Source: Haliotis asinina (Eukaryota > Mollusca > Gastropoda > Lepetellida > Haliotidae). Taken from it: 64,000 bases of DNA. Below, piece by piece: positions 29,726-43,320 of the stretch. Below the pieces are notes generated by a model, which saw only the letters and a list, made by a program, of their open reading frames with translations, ran no database searches and was not told where the DNA came from. The translations under genes and the position numbers were made by a program. How positions within the stretch are numbered: position 1 is the stretch's first letter; every line of letters starts with the position of its first letter. The stretch covers positions 59,815,673 through 59,879,672 of the forward strand of contig NC_090288.1 of NCBI RefSeq assembly GCF_037392515.1, written 5' to 3'.

Positions 29726-30610
29726 AATTGTGATGAACAACGTTGAATCGGCTTGTCAGGATTGTGATGAACAATGTTAAATAGGGTTGTCAGGATTGTG
29801 ATGAACAATGTTAAATAGGGTTGTCAGGATTGTGATGAACAACGTTGAATCGGCTTGTCAGGATTGTGATGAACAGTGTTAAATAGGGTTGTCAGGATTG
29901 TGATGAACAATGTTAAATAGGGTTGTCAGGATTGTGATGAACAACGTTGAATCGGCTTGTCAGGATTGTGATGAACAATGTTAAATAGGGTTGTCAGGAT
30001 TGTGATGAACAATGTTAAATAGGGATGTCAGGATTGTGATGAACAACGTTGAATCGGCTTGTCAGGATTATGATGAACAATGTTAAATAGGGTTGTCAGG
30101 ATTGTGATGAACAATGTTAAAAAGGGTTGTCAGGATTATGATGAACAATGTTAAATAGGGTTGTCAGGATTGTGATGAACAATGTTAAATAGGGTTGTCA
30201 GGATTGTGATGAACAATGTTAAATAGGGTTGTCAGGATTGTGGTGAACAGTGTTAAATAGGGTTGTCAGAATTGTGACGAACAATATTAAATTGGCTAGT
30301 CAGGACTGTGGTGGACAGTATTAAAATGGGTTTTCGAGATTGTGATGAAGACTGTTAAATTGGGTTGGAAGGATTGTGGTGACCAGTTTTCAAAGGCGGC
30401 TGTGAGGATTGTGATGGACATTGTTTAAGCAGGTTGTGAAGATTGAGACAGATAATGTTAAAGCGGGTTGTGAGCATTGTGATAGACAATGTCAAATTGG
30501 GTAGACAGGAGTTTGACGAACAATGGTAAAGCGGGTTTTCAGGACTGCGGCGGAAAAAGTTAAAGCGGGTTGTTAGGATTGTCATAAACAATGTTAAAGC
30601 CTGCTGTCAG
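29726..30610. repeat. 34-bp minisatellite with three-unit higher-order period
   Basis: About 26 copies of GGATTGTGATGAACAATGTT plus AAATAGGGTTGTCA. In the left half a variant with AACAACGTTGAATCGGCTTG recurs about every 102 bp (near 29737, 29838, 29940 and 30042), i.e. every third unit. The right part (30260-30610) is more diverged. Confidence 0.95.
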
Positions 30611-30677
30611 AAATATGTGTTGTTAATAACGATGTGATGGCGCGTCAGTGCCGTATAGAAGAAAATGTGACGATTCC

Positions 30678-31835
30678 GGTCAATAAACAACAGTATGGAG
30701 AACAGTGTGATCTGTGTGTAATAAACAACTGTACATCAGCAGGCGGAGCTGTGTGTGACAAACAACAGTAGGCTGAACAGTTGGATCTCTGTGTAATAAA
30801 CAACAGTATGCTGAACAGTCGGACCTGTGTGCACTGAAGAACAGTGTGGTGAACTATCAGATCTGTGTCTAATACAAACAGTATAGTGAAGAGAAGGATA
30901 CCTGTGTAATAAACAACAGTATGCTGAACAGTCGGACCCGTGTGTAATAAACAACAGTATGCTGAACAGTCGGACCCGTGTGTAATAAACAACAGTATGC
31001 TGAACAGTCGGACCTGTGTGTAATAAACAACAGTATGCTGAACAGTCGGACCCGTGTGCACTGAAGAACAGTGTGGTGAACTATCAGATCTGTGTCTAAT
31101 ACAAACAGTATAGTGAAGAGAAGGATACCTGTGTAATAAACAACAGTATGCTGAACAGTCGGACCTGTGTGCACTGAAGAACAGTGTGGTGAACTATCAG
31201 ATCTGTGTCTAATACAAACAGTATAGTGAAGAGAAGGATACCTGTGTAATAAACAACAGTATGCTGAACAGTCGGACCCGTGTGCACTGAAGAACAGTGT
31301 GGTGAACTATCAGATCTGTGTCTAATACAAACAGTATAGTGAAGAGAAGGATACCTGTGTAATAAACAACAGTATGCTGAACAGTCGGACCCGTGTGCAC
31401 TGAAGAACAGTGTGGTGAACTATCAGATCTGTGTCTAATACAAACAGTATAGTGAAGAGAAGGATACCTGTGTAATAAACAACAGTATGCTGAACAGTCG
31501 GACCCGTGTGCACTGAAGAACAGTGTGGTGAACTATCAGATCTGTGTCTAATACAAACAGTATAGTGAAGAGAAGGATACCTGTGTAATAAACAACAGTA
31601 TGCTGAACAGTCGGACCCGTGTGCACTGAAGAACAGTGTGGTGAACTATCAGATCTGTGTCTAATACAAACAGTATAGTGAAGAGAAGGATACCTGTGTA
31701 ATAAACAACAGTATGCTGAACAGTCGGACCTGTGTGTAATAAACAACAGTATGCTGAACAGTCGGACCTGTGTGTAATAAACAGCATCATGCTCAACAGC
31801 TGGATATTTGTATGTAATAAACAACAGTATGTTGA
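30678..31835. repeat. 38-bp minisatellite with 113-bp higher-order unit
   Basis: The base unit is AATAAACAACAGTATGCTGA plus ACAGTCGGACCCGTGTGT (38 bp). Between about 30830 and 31730 three diverged base units form a 113-bp block that recurs about seven times almost without change. The overlapping minus-strand frames (MHTGPTVQHTVVYYTGILLF) are repeat artefacts. Confidence 0.96.
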
Positions 31836-32362
31836 ACTGTCGAATCCATATAACACAGGCAGCCACACTGTCTTATCCGACGCCCCACCTTGCAGAATCA
31901 CAGGATGAGATCTGAAACATTTCGAAGTGCTTATGGCTTTGTGGAGACTTTCTCTGATGCTCTTCAGTCAGTGTATTCAGTCATTCAAGAAGAGAATGCA
32001 CTTGGTCATAACGTTACATCATCGCAACTTTAAATGGGGTATAGAAACCGAGGTTTCGCAGTGTTTCATGTCGTGCGACAGAAATGTATTTGGAATGCAA
32101 TATGTTTCATGTAGTTGTGGGATGTACAAGTACATGATAAACGAATAGAACATCGGTTTTATTAGAACATTTGTGAAAATGGGTGGTAAGCAGCAACAAT
32201 GGTTCAGTTCCTAAATTGGTAAATGGACGTAAAGGAAATCCTTTGGTCTTAGCGTAGATAAACGTTCGCAGGGCATGCCAGATGTTCTGAAAAATGTTCT
32301 ATATCTAGAAGTCGCAACAGAAAAGTATTCAGATCAGTGAGGTACGGGTAGGTCCCTGGTCA
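31836..32362. other. Intergenic stretch, nothing recognised
   Basis: AT-rich DNA to the right of the tandem-array cluster. Confidence 0.35.
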
Positions 32363-32516
32363 GTTAGTGGTCACAGATTCTGTTAGGCGAGTGGTCTTCG
32401 CTGGACAAGCTGTGCGTAGATCTCTGTTCCGATACAGTGAGTGGGCGCTTCCTCCACGGACGTAGACAGCTCGACCTGAGGTCAGCACCACGCCAGGCAG
32501 TGACCCGGTCAGCTCT
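32363..32516 (-). CDS. Possible terminal exon of an unidentified gene
   Basis: Minus-strand frame ELTGSLPGVVLTSGRAVYVR, GGSAHSLYRNRDLRTACPAK, TTRLTESVTTN and stop. GC content is higher than the surroundings and codon use looks coding-like. A weak acceptor TTATTTCAAG precedes it. No family was recognised and no partner exon was found, so it may be chance. Confidence 0.25.
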
Positions 32517-32874
32517 TGAAATAAACATACAAGTATGGACAATGCCTGGCTAACGAGAGATAAGTGTCCATAATCAGGGGTCAGTACACAGCGTGCGACA
32601 TCTTGCTGGTCAACTTCTCACTCCTTCAACGCCTGGCGTTAACTGGGACTGAGAACGATGCCTATTTCAACACATGTCAATAAATATCGTGACGCCGTAT
32701 GCAGTGGAACAGGTGTACAGATCACGGGACGTGTGGGTGTTATCTCCCCCTATCTTCGTCATATTTCACGGTGAATGTTCAACTGCGTGTTTCTGGCGAA
32801 ACTGAACCCATCTCTGGTGTATAATCATAAGAGTCACACAACACTGTACATCTTCATTACAATAGGGGACCGGA

Positions 32875-33020
32875 GGTGTAGCCCAGTGGCCAAAGCGTCC
32901 ACTCGCCACGCTAAAGAACCGGGTTCGATGCCCATTTCTGGTGTCACCGGTCGTCACATTGCTTCAGTACTCTATATGTGTAACTCACTCACTCACTCAC
33001 TCACTCACTCGTCACACTGA
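32875..33020 (+). mobile_element. SINE, family B (tRNA-derived)
   Basis: The tRNA-like head GGTGTAGCCCAGTGGCCAAA (A-box region) and GGGTTCGATGCCC (B-box) is followed by TTTCTGGTGTCACCGG and a (CACT)n tail at 32983-33011. Confidence 0.85.
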
Positions 33021-33680
33021 AAAAAAAATAATGAAGAAGGTTAGCTTTTCTTATGTGTATAAAATTTGACTCGTTAAACTGAATTGACTACAAGGTCTCG
33101 CAGAGCTCGCTGTTGTCTAAGATACCAGTGTTCACAATACTGGGATGTTTTATCAGAAACAGTTTAGGTTTGATTAATCCCTACCTCTTCTGATATAGTG
33201 AGTGTGATATATCATTGATGACCCAACCAGTATCTTTATTGACGATATGGTTCCATGCCATATGAGCACTTCCGATGTTTCGAACACCGGATAACATGAC
33301 ACACACTCAATGGCAAGGGTACATCCGCAATATCTAAGTTTTACATACAAATACGAAGTCTCGTTTATACGGACAAACACCTTCCGGGTGGTGACTTGCC
33401 TGGTTTAACGGGGTTTCAGTAACTGTAAATGTGCTATTTTAGTCCCCTTCTTAAAATCATATGAGCGAATTATTAAACTGCTTGAACCAAACCTCATGGG
33501 TATTTGCGAGGTGTGCACTGACATGTACTGATAAGCATATTTTGAGCGTTGCTTTTTACAGCAAAATATCAAGTTAAAGGAGATGAACACGGGCTGCAGC
33601 TGCCTTGTCCACTAGAAGACGGTTACCGGTATGGGCAATAAGAAATATTAATGACAAGTAATAGAGACTCCAGCCCCACA
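33021..33680. other. Intergenic stretch, nothing recognised
   Basis: AT-rich unique DNA. Confidence 0.35.
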
Positions 33681-33689
33681 ATCACGTTG

Positions 33690-33880
33690 TTACGTGAGTC
33701 TGTCTCAGTCCCTGAACCACATTATTTCACCTACTGTCTGGCCTTTTCTGCAATAATAAACCCCAAAATAAAGCAAGTCTAGCTTTCTTTAGATTCGGGT
33801 TCTGAATCCCTTTTCAGTTTTAAATAGGTTTGTTTCATACCATCAAAATATATATATTCAGAGACAAAGAGTTGGTATAT
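33690..33880 (+). repeat. Unclassified dispersed repeat, copy 1
   Basis: It shares CAGTCCCTGAACC(A/G)CATTATTT, CTAGCTTTC, and the end ATATATATTCAGAGAC with 47290-47465, and in reverse orientation with about 38300-38480. The family is unknown. Confidence 0.7.
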
Positions 33881-34129
33881 TTTTATACCTTGTTTATGTA
33901 TGTAAGTGTAATCGTTAGCAATTGTAGGTGTGTAAGGTAACTACCCAGTAAATGTGCCAGTATGGATGCAGCTGCATCAATGACACTATTGTGAAAGGTC
34001 AAAATGCAAATATCAGTGCTTAACATTAGCTTTCTTAGGAATAGCAGTGATAGATGTAAAACGTGGGTGAAAATCTAGTTTGATCCAAATAAATTTTGCA
34101 TTTCATTTTTAGTATATCAGGAACAGCGT

Positions 34130-34325
34130 TATGAGCGAGTATGATTTTATGCCGCCTTTACCAATATTCCAGCAGTATCAAGGCGGGGACACCGGAAATG
34201 GACTTCACACATTGTATCCATGTTGGGAATCGAACTCGGGTCTTCAGGCGACCTCTTTAACCACGCGCTGTGAAGATTCCATGTTGATAGTGATGCCAGC
34301 ATCCCATGCCAGCCTTACGTGAATA
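34130..34325 (-). mobile_element. SINE, family B, diverged
   Basis: On the minus strand: GTGGTTAAAGAGGTCGCCTG, GAGTTCGATTCCCAAC (B-box), ATACAATGTGTGAAGTCC and GCTGGAATATTGGTAAAGGC then GGCATAAAATC, the shared 3' module. Confidence 0.85.
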
Positions 34326-34329
34326 ATTG

Positions 34330-34870
34330 AGAGAGTCTGTTTTAATTGTACCGAAAATATCCAAGACGAATGCCATGTTCATTAATACCGTCCACTTTGC
34401 AGTGACGTAAGACAAGTTTTACCTGATAAATGCAATTTCCTTTGGCCAGCTTTTAGTCAAGCTGATGACTGTGATAAGATCTGGTTCATTCTATGCTCTT
34501 TTGTGTTTTTCCAGAGCCAAATCCTGCAAAGTCATTTTGATATTCGTAGTAATATTTTATACAATCAACCGTTTGTTTATTTTGTATATCGTGTGTATAT
34601 GTATGTTTTGCCCCTCATAACTCCAAATGGAGTGAGACATGGTATGTTAATATATGTAATGTATCCGCTCATTGCTATGCTGCGTGTTTTCCAAATGGAC
34701 AAAATAAAGTAAGAATCTAATACATAATTATTTTTCTCTAAGTGCCTACTTTGATGGAGAGTATATGGTCAAACTCGACCGGTGGCTAATGTCTCCATGT
34801 CCCATTCAGAGCAAGACTCGTTAAGGTCCGGGGTAGAATATGCCTTCAGCAACCAACGCTTGCCTCAAAA
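34330..34870. other. Intergenic stretch, nothing recognised
   Basis: AT-rich unique DNA. Confidence 0.35.
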
Positions 34871-34874
34871 AGTG

Positions 34875-35075
34875 ACTGTGCTTGACGTAAGGGGCGACTA
34901 TGGGGGTTAAGTTGTCAGGCTCACTGACCTGGTTGACACATGTCATTGGTTCCGATTTGCGCAGATCGATGCACATGCTGTTGATCACTGGATTGTCTGG
35001 TTCAGACTCGATTCTTTAAGGACCACCGCCATATCGCTGGAATATTGCAGCGTGTGGCGTAAGAAACTCACTCAC
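34875..35075 (+). mobile_element. SINE, family A
   Basis: Tail-last orientation: GTTGACACATGTCATTGGTT, GATCACTGGATTGTCTGGTT, CCGCCATATCGCTGGAATAT, ending AAACTCACTCACTC. Confidence 0.85.
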
Positions 35076-35079
35076 TCCC

Positions 35080-36490
35080 ATTCAATGCAGTCTGTTGGGA
35101 CATCAATGAACTGTTGAGCAAAACCGAAACGAGCATAGTTTAAAATCGAAACTAGCTGTTAAGAGGATCTTTAAAGAAATTGACAATTTTTTCTTATATA
35201 TTTCAAATGTTTGGCTAAATAGACTTGTTTAGAGACAATGCCATGAACCCGTCGGGTATGTATAAAGTGCGAAAATAACACTTCTCTAACACTTTGAGAA
35301 CTCTATAGGACAAATACGTCTTCCTTTACTCAGTGTCCGATCTCGTTAAGTGGTACGTAAACACGTATGCTCCTCCTAACCGCGTGTGTTGATACTCAAA
35401 TAAATCACGAGTCAAAGTTAACAGAAGAGCTCTAGTAGTAGCAGGTCTCCCTGACCCCGTCCACTTGCTATAGATACACACTACGTGGACATCCACACTG
35501 ACCAGCAGTTACATCATGTCCCATGTCCAGACACGGTGACCTGCTAGACAAACGTTACAACACCCTCCTCGTAAACACCCAACGTAACGAGGACTTTACG
35601 AGTAACACGTAGAAACCTGTGATCTACATTTGGCCAAAGTATAGACTGGAGGTGGTCGTCGTATTGGGTAGGAGGGTCGGAGCGTGGGTATAAGGGGTAT
35701 TACGGGTGCTTAGTTGTTATATAACCGGGTGGACAGGTCAAGCGGTTGGTGTGGGACTGTAAGAGTCATCGTAACATCATCAGAGGTCTGCTCGTGTGTC
35801 GATGGGTGCTCCACTCTGTCGGGTCTGTGTATGGACTAAACCCTAATACTTGAATAAATTCAAGCCGATTGTACACCTGTATGTTGAAGGAATAATACTT
35901 GCTCGGGGGAGATATTTCACAAGGAGAACCTCAAAAGAATTTCACCTCGTTCGCGTGCGTCGCGTCGCAGAAATATCAGATTACCAAATTCCACATGGCA
36001 AATTGATGTCGTTTGGCGAGGCGTAGGAGCCATAACCCATGCATATAAACACAAACCTCTCAGACACATTCCGTGGCACGCTCCGGTGAAGGTACGACCT
36101 AACAATTTATCATTGAAATGAAACTATCCTAAGATCTATTTTATGGATGGTTTCGAGAAACAAATTAATGGATGTCCAGGTGATTAATGACACACCATGT
36201 GAGGTCTGAATAAAGGTTTCAACGGATTTTAGGTTTGACATGTGGAAGCAATTCCACATTTAACGCATCACTGACAAAATTATGTCCGATCCACTGCCGT
36301 ATTTAAAAATCTACTTCGTTCAGTTTTCAAACGTTTGTTTGCATATTTTGTTGCTCGTCTTTGTTTTACTGACAGGCCTTTGCACGTATTTGTGACGGGT
36401 GCCACCTGTAGACCGGCTGGGTTCACTTTTCACGAACAACTTCCATTAGCACTTTCTGATAGCGACTTTCTGATAGCACATACTCATAGT
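35080..36490. other. Intergenic stretch, nothing recognised
   Basis: Mixed-composition DNA. No gene or repeat family could be supported. Confidence 0.35.
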
Positions 36491-36497
36491 GTTGTCA

Positions 36498-36745
36498 GTG
36501 AGTGAGTGAAGTTTTACGCCGCACTCAGCAATATTCCAGCTATATGGCAGCGATCTGTAAATAATTGAGTCTGGACCAGACAATCCAGTTATCAACAGCA
36601 TGAATATCGATCTACACAACTGGGATACGATAGTATGCGTCGACCAAGTCAGCGAGCCCGACCACCCGATCCCGTTAGTCACCCCTTAAAACAACCAGTG
36701 GTTACTGAAGAACAGTTCTAACCCCGATCTTCAGGGGTGTCTGGA
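36498..36745 (-). mobile_element. SINE, family A, near full length
   Basis: The plus strand starts GTGAGTGAGTGAAGTTTTAC, then GCCGCACTCAGCAATATTCC and the GTCTGGACCAGACAATCC core through CCCGATCCCGTTAGTC to about 36745. It is one of the best-preserved copies in the window. Confidence 0.9.
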
Positions 36746-36749
36746 GTTA

Positions 36750-38295
36750 TTATTATTATTCAGACAAATCAAAGAATATTCTGGTGAAATATATAAAGGC
36801 CAGAGCTCCTCTTTTATACTTACCAATCGTCTCTGAAAGTACTTTCTTAAAGCATTTTGTTTTTATTCTCCAAAAGCAGTACAGATGACGTAACAGTATT
36901 ATGTGGGATACATCCATGGATAATCCATAAGACAAAATAACAGGAGATTTGGGGTCACAAAAATTGGGGTCAGATTCTGACACAGTTCATATAAAATATG
37001 TTCCCCTTGAACAAAAACGCTCTTCTCTCCATGTTATGCCTTATATTGTCATATCGCCTTCTTTATACTTAAACACATGTTTCAGTACGTCTTTCACCAA
37101 AGTGGATCTTCTCTGATACAGACCTGACATAAGTCTTTATCTTTACTCACGTAATTGTTCCAGGTTAGATTACCCGTATTAATGTATAATAAAACATCCA
37201 CCACTTTCACTCATTTCGGACATATAGCTGAGTTGGCCACAGAAAGTAAGGTCATGGAAATGTTTTCAAGACGTTTCCGTGACCTTGAATTTTACCCTTT
37301 GTAATAGAGAAAGTGTTTATCATGTCCGCTTTTTCCCATTAAATATATACAGTATTATATTGTGTCTCTGTACCACTACATCCCCATGTGATGAGGGTGT
37401 TAACGCATCGCTGGTATCAAGGATAATCTACAGCTGAACAATACAGTGCCTCCTATCCTCCATACCGATACACATCTACATCACACCTGTGACAGACTAT
37501 GTACAGGTTTGTCCGGCAATAATTAAGTTTACAAACAACCTCGGCTCAACGTGTCTCGGGAAATACCACAAATACCACAGTAATTACCGAAAAAGCTCAT
37601 TTCATACCTTTCCATTCAAGAGTGAAAAATACTTCTAAAAATAGTGGTTTTTGTCATGTAGTTGTTTGTTATCAACTTGCTGTCCGCTCAACACAAATGA
37701 ATCCACGGGGGCCTGACTTTGGTGAAGCATGTAATCTCCGGATCACTCGGATTAGAAATCTCCTTCAGGGGAGACACCACCCACGTGTTGCACGTGCTGT
37801 AGTGGGATGGTCAAAAGCTGGACGACTTGACCCCTACTTTCATGTTCTCTGGAATCTCGTAAACAACCTGACCTGGTGACGTTATTTGCCATAAATACAG
37901 GTGCGATCCATCATATGCCCCAAACCTCCTCCACCGATTGCGCCTCATCGTACCCAGTGGAGAGAGATTGTTCTTCATGCTTTCAGTCACCGGTGTGCCG
38001 TGTACAGACCCCGACTGTATAGAAACATCAACAGTAGACTGACATTCGGTCCACAAAATAAGTTATCTAAACATATTTTTAAAAGCGCGTAACAAAACCA
38101 AATAGAACCCACATTTCTGAAGCCATTTTGGTCAAAGATATCAAAAACACTTGTATCTACGGAACAAATCAAAATGGAGCCTAGAACAATTCTTAATTTC
38201 TGCTTTGAAACAATCTGGACTTGCTCAACGATTCTAGACTTGACATACTTGATGAATGTTTCTTTTTTGCGACGGGCAGTTATCAGCGGCGTAGT
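36750..38295. other. Intergenic stretch, nothing supported
   Basis: It contains 37670-38090, a higher-GC stretch open on both strands for 60-85 residues (for example RNLLQGRHHPRVARAVVGW). This may be part of an unrecognised repeat. No motif identifies it. Confidence 0.3.
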
Positions 38296-38299
38296 GTGT

Positions 38300-38480
38300 G
38301 TATACTAATGCTTAGTCTCTGAATATATATAATTTTGACACTAACAAACAAACCCATATACATTGAGAATGAGCCCCAGGGAGATCAGGGAGTCCTGAAC
38401 CCGTGGAAATCTGTATTTGCTTCATTTTATGGCATCAGCGGCAGGGAACATAATGTGGTTCCATGAGTGGGGCAGACTAC
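38300..38480 (-). repeat. Unclassified dispersed repeat, copy 2 (inverted)
   Basis: The plus strand has CTTAGTCTCTGAATATATAT and, further on, CATAATGTGGTTCC, the reverse complements of the end and start motifs of the copies at 33690 and 47290. Confidence 0.6.
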
Positions 38481-39067
38481 TCTGTCATTCAAACTATCCC
38501 GTCTACAGCTCAAGCGAGACTGCAATGTGTGTTTCTGAAAATGGAGGAAGTATCCGGGTCTTTTCAATTTTAGAAACATGATTTAGAAACCGTTTTTCTG
38601 TAAAATATGGTCATTTTAGATATTAGATGTTGATCTATCGACAGCGGTAAGAGTTGTTTGCGCACCTGATACAACTGATCGATGCAGCGATAAACATCAT
38701 TCCCTTCAGAGCTTGTCCCGTCACTGGACAACATGCAGGGTATGTATGATGCAGATAAACATTGCAAGCAATGTTGTTCCATGATAAGGTGCGCTTTAAA
38801 TGGCATGTTACTTGCTACTGCCACAAAATAGCTACAGATCTACAGTGATCTTGTTTGCATTATGCAAGTTGGTAAATAATTAGAAGGTAAGGTACTTCAT
38901 GAATGACAAATTTTTTTATTATGTACGAAGCGACGTCTCGGTATAGATTCTAATGCTGTCGTCAAGCAGAAGTGGAACTTACAAAACTGATGCCATGCGA
39001 AATTTGAAATAGTTGGGTTTGAGGGGTGGTATGGGAGTGGGGGGTTGTATTGTTTTGTTTCTTGGGT

Positions 39068-39160
39068 TTGGTGGTGAGGGATGAGTTGTGCGTGTGTGTG
39101 TGTGGGGGGGGGGGGGGGGGTTGTTTTTTGGGGGGTTTTTTTGGTTTGTTTTAATGTGCG
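39068..39160. repeat. GT tract followed by G and T homopolymers
   Basis: GTGTGTGTGTG, then about 18 consecutive G, then TTGTTTTTTGGGGGGTTTTTTT. Its length is likely unstable. Confidence 0.9.
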
Positions 39161-39354
39161 TGCGTGGCGAGAAGCAGTCAAAAACTAAAGTTGTACCAGA
39201 AGGCTGTATACATTAAATAACACAAATTGTCAGGAATAATAATCCAGGGACTGAATGGCAACTTGATTGACAGGCCCACAGTGATCAGCTCCAGCCTTGA
39301 ATCACAGGGGCGGACTAACACTTGTTAGGCCTCAATGCCCCACACCACGGCAGA

Positions 39355-39600
39355 TTAACGCCAACACTGAACACATTCGTTGGGCGTATTTACACCTCCA
39401 CTGACCTGTGATTGAGCCGTCTCGCGGAGTAATGAGAGGATGGTCATGTGACATCTGCCGGTCCGACTATTGGCAGTGAAAGCATTAGCAATGATCGGCC
39501 TCCCTGCCACTGCTGACCAATGCCAGATGACCTGAAGTAGTTCTTCGTAGGAGGTAGAATGTGTCAGTTCATTTTGAGTCATCTCGAAATTCTGGATAAT
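39355..39600 (-). CDS. Open stretch of unknown status
   Basis: Minus-strand frame MTQNELTHSTSYEELLQVIW, WSAVAGRPIIANAF, TGRCHMTILSLLRETAQSQ. A consensus-like donor CACAG|GTCAGT follows SQ. No homologue was recognised and no neighbouring exon was found. This could be an exon or chance. Confidence 0.2.
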   Translation of the reverse strand: MIQNFEMTQNELTHSTSYEELLQVIWHWSAVAGRPIIANAFTANSRTGRCHMTILSLLRETAQSQVSGGVNTPNECVQCWR

Positions 39601-40318
39601 AGATAAGATAAATACAACAAGGCAGATTTCTTGTAGATTTGCATTAAGCCGTGTTTCACCTTCAGAGAGGTTTCATTACAGAAACACGGTATATGATGGA
39701 TAACAATGCTCAAACTTAACCCTAAAATATCTGTACACTAAAGTAGTTTATTATCAACATCTTGTCACCAAATGAATATTCCTACGTGCCATCAGTCTGA
39801 TAACTGATTTAGAAAACAAAAATGTCCCGGAAAAGCAATATCAGGCCGTATTAAAATAAATAAATTTCATCTGAGCCATTCATATAAGTAAAACTTCGCA
39901 GATCGACAAGTCGTATCATAAGAAGTGGACGTATGTTGTTTTATTCTGTATTCTCTTGCACGATTCTAGCAATCTTACCTTGTCAATGAAAATCTGAAAA
40001 TAGGTATGGCGGAATACTTGCTTCACACGAGTGAAAATAGCATCTGATATTCGAAATAAATGTTGTGTATAAAAACCGATTGCAAAGTAAACGATATAGC
40101 TGCTTGCTCTTGTGTATGCTACAGTCTAAAATAAGTTAGATCTACATATTCAGTTTTGTTGCTCCTGTTAAAGGTTGCCAAATGGTGAACATTGAAAATA
40201 ATAGGTGCATCTCGTGTGCAACCAGGAGTGATGTTCTTTTTGGAAAATGCATGATACCGAGTTTCATAAATCGTGTATAGACTGGTGATAATCTTCAGTA
40301 GGCAAATGACACAGAACA
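39601..40318. other. Intergenic stretch, nothing recognised
   Basis: AT-rich unique DNA. Confidence 0.35.
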
Positions 40319-42640
<2,322 letters not shown>

Positions 42641-42659
42641 CACACTGCCTCAAGTCAAA

Positions 42660-43320
42660 TATGTAATTTACTTGTTACGTAATCGATTATGCAATACCTC
42701 GTGGCAGGAGCGATCCGCTTTTTACATGCACGGCTACCCACTGCAAATTTACCCTTTGTTTAACACGAGACATCCGGAAGAAAGTTGCAACTTTTATACC
42801 TGATATAAACATAATACCGAATACGCAATTTACGCATTTGGAAAAAAAATAATCATATTCGAGCTACAAGCGTCCTCTATTCGCCTATAACGCGTGCTCC
42901 CACTGCGCGGCTTCATTGAACAAGCCAGCTGCCCAGCCAATCACCAAGCGCAGTGCACACCGACTGACCAGTACAGTTTCAAGTGACCATCACAGCACGC
43001 TGACCACTGGGCTGAGAAGAGCGAGGAACGCTGTGGTAAGTATATATACCTATCTGTACTTTCTGTCCCTTATCACTTCCACATTGCATGGCATTTATCT
43101 AACCATCACGTAACGAGTTTTCACATGATAGTGCAATTATTACCCATTACGTATGTGGTTACGTAACTCCTCCTGGTGACCCTTGTTCTACCCCCCGAAT
43201 GGCTGCCCCGAGTTTGTTTTGTTTTTACATCATCGCTGTCAAATAGCGTTGTGTCATCGTTATAGTACGAGAATTCGGAAGCGTTCTCAAACTACGTAAG
43301 TATTATTACGTGAAGCGTTT
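42660..43320 (+). promoter_or_regulatory. Candidate bZIP gene promoter with a cluster of D-box-like sites
   Basis: Two perfect TTACGTAA palindromes (42675-42682 and 43159-43166) and variants ATCACGTAAC (43105), ATTACGTATG (43146), ACTACGTAAG (43291) and ATTACGTGAA (43305) lie within 640 bp. A CCAAT box (GCCAATCACC, CCAAT at 42937-42941) sits in a local higher-GC stretch just before the proposed first exon's donor. TTAYGTAA is the established binding site of NFIL3 and PAR bZIP factors, the family encoded 12 kb downstream. Feedback regulation is inferred. Confidence 0.5.
42890..43035 (+). other. Candidate non-coding first exon of the bZIP gene
   Basis: A locally GC-richer stretch ends at GCTGTG|GTAAGTATAT, a strong 5' splice site. 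The coding exon at 55 kb opens with a 3' splice site (TATATTGCAG|ACTG) inside its 5' untranslated region, so an upstream non-coding exon is required. This is the best candidate seen. The start is approximate and the link between them is inferred. Confidence 0.45.

Noticed and set aside
27277-31835. CRISPR-like array of regular repeats
   Set aside because: The units are contiguous with no unique spacers, and the window is eukaryotic; these are minisatellites.
30645-31901. Nested minus-strand frames repeating MHTGPTVQHTVVYYTGILLF
   Set aside because: They follow the 113-bp period of the tandem array, changing frame from block to block because 113 is not a multiple of 3.
37670-38090. Possible gene or transposon fragment open on both strands
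   Set aside because: No conserved motif, splice site or terminal repeat was recognised.
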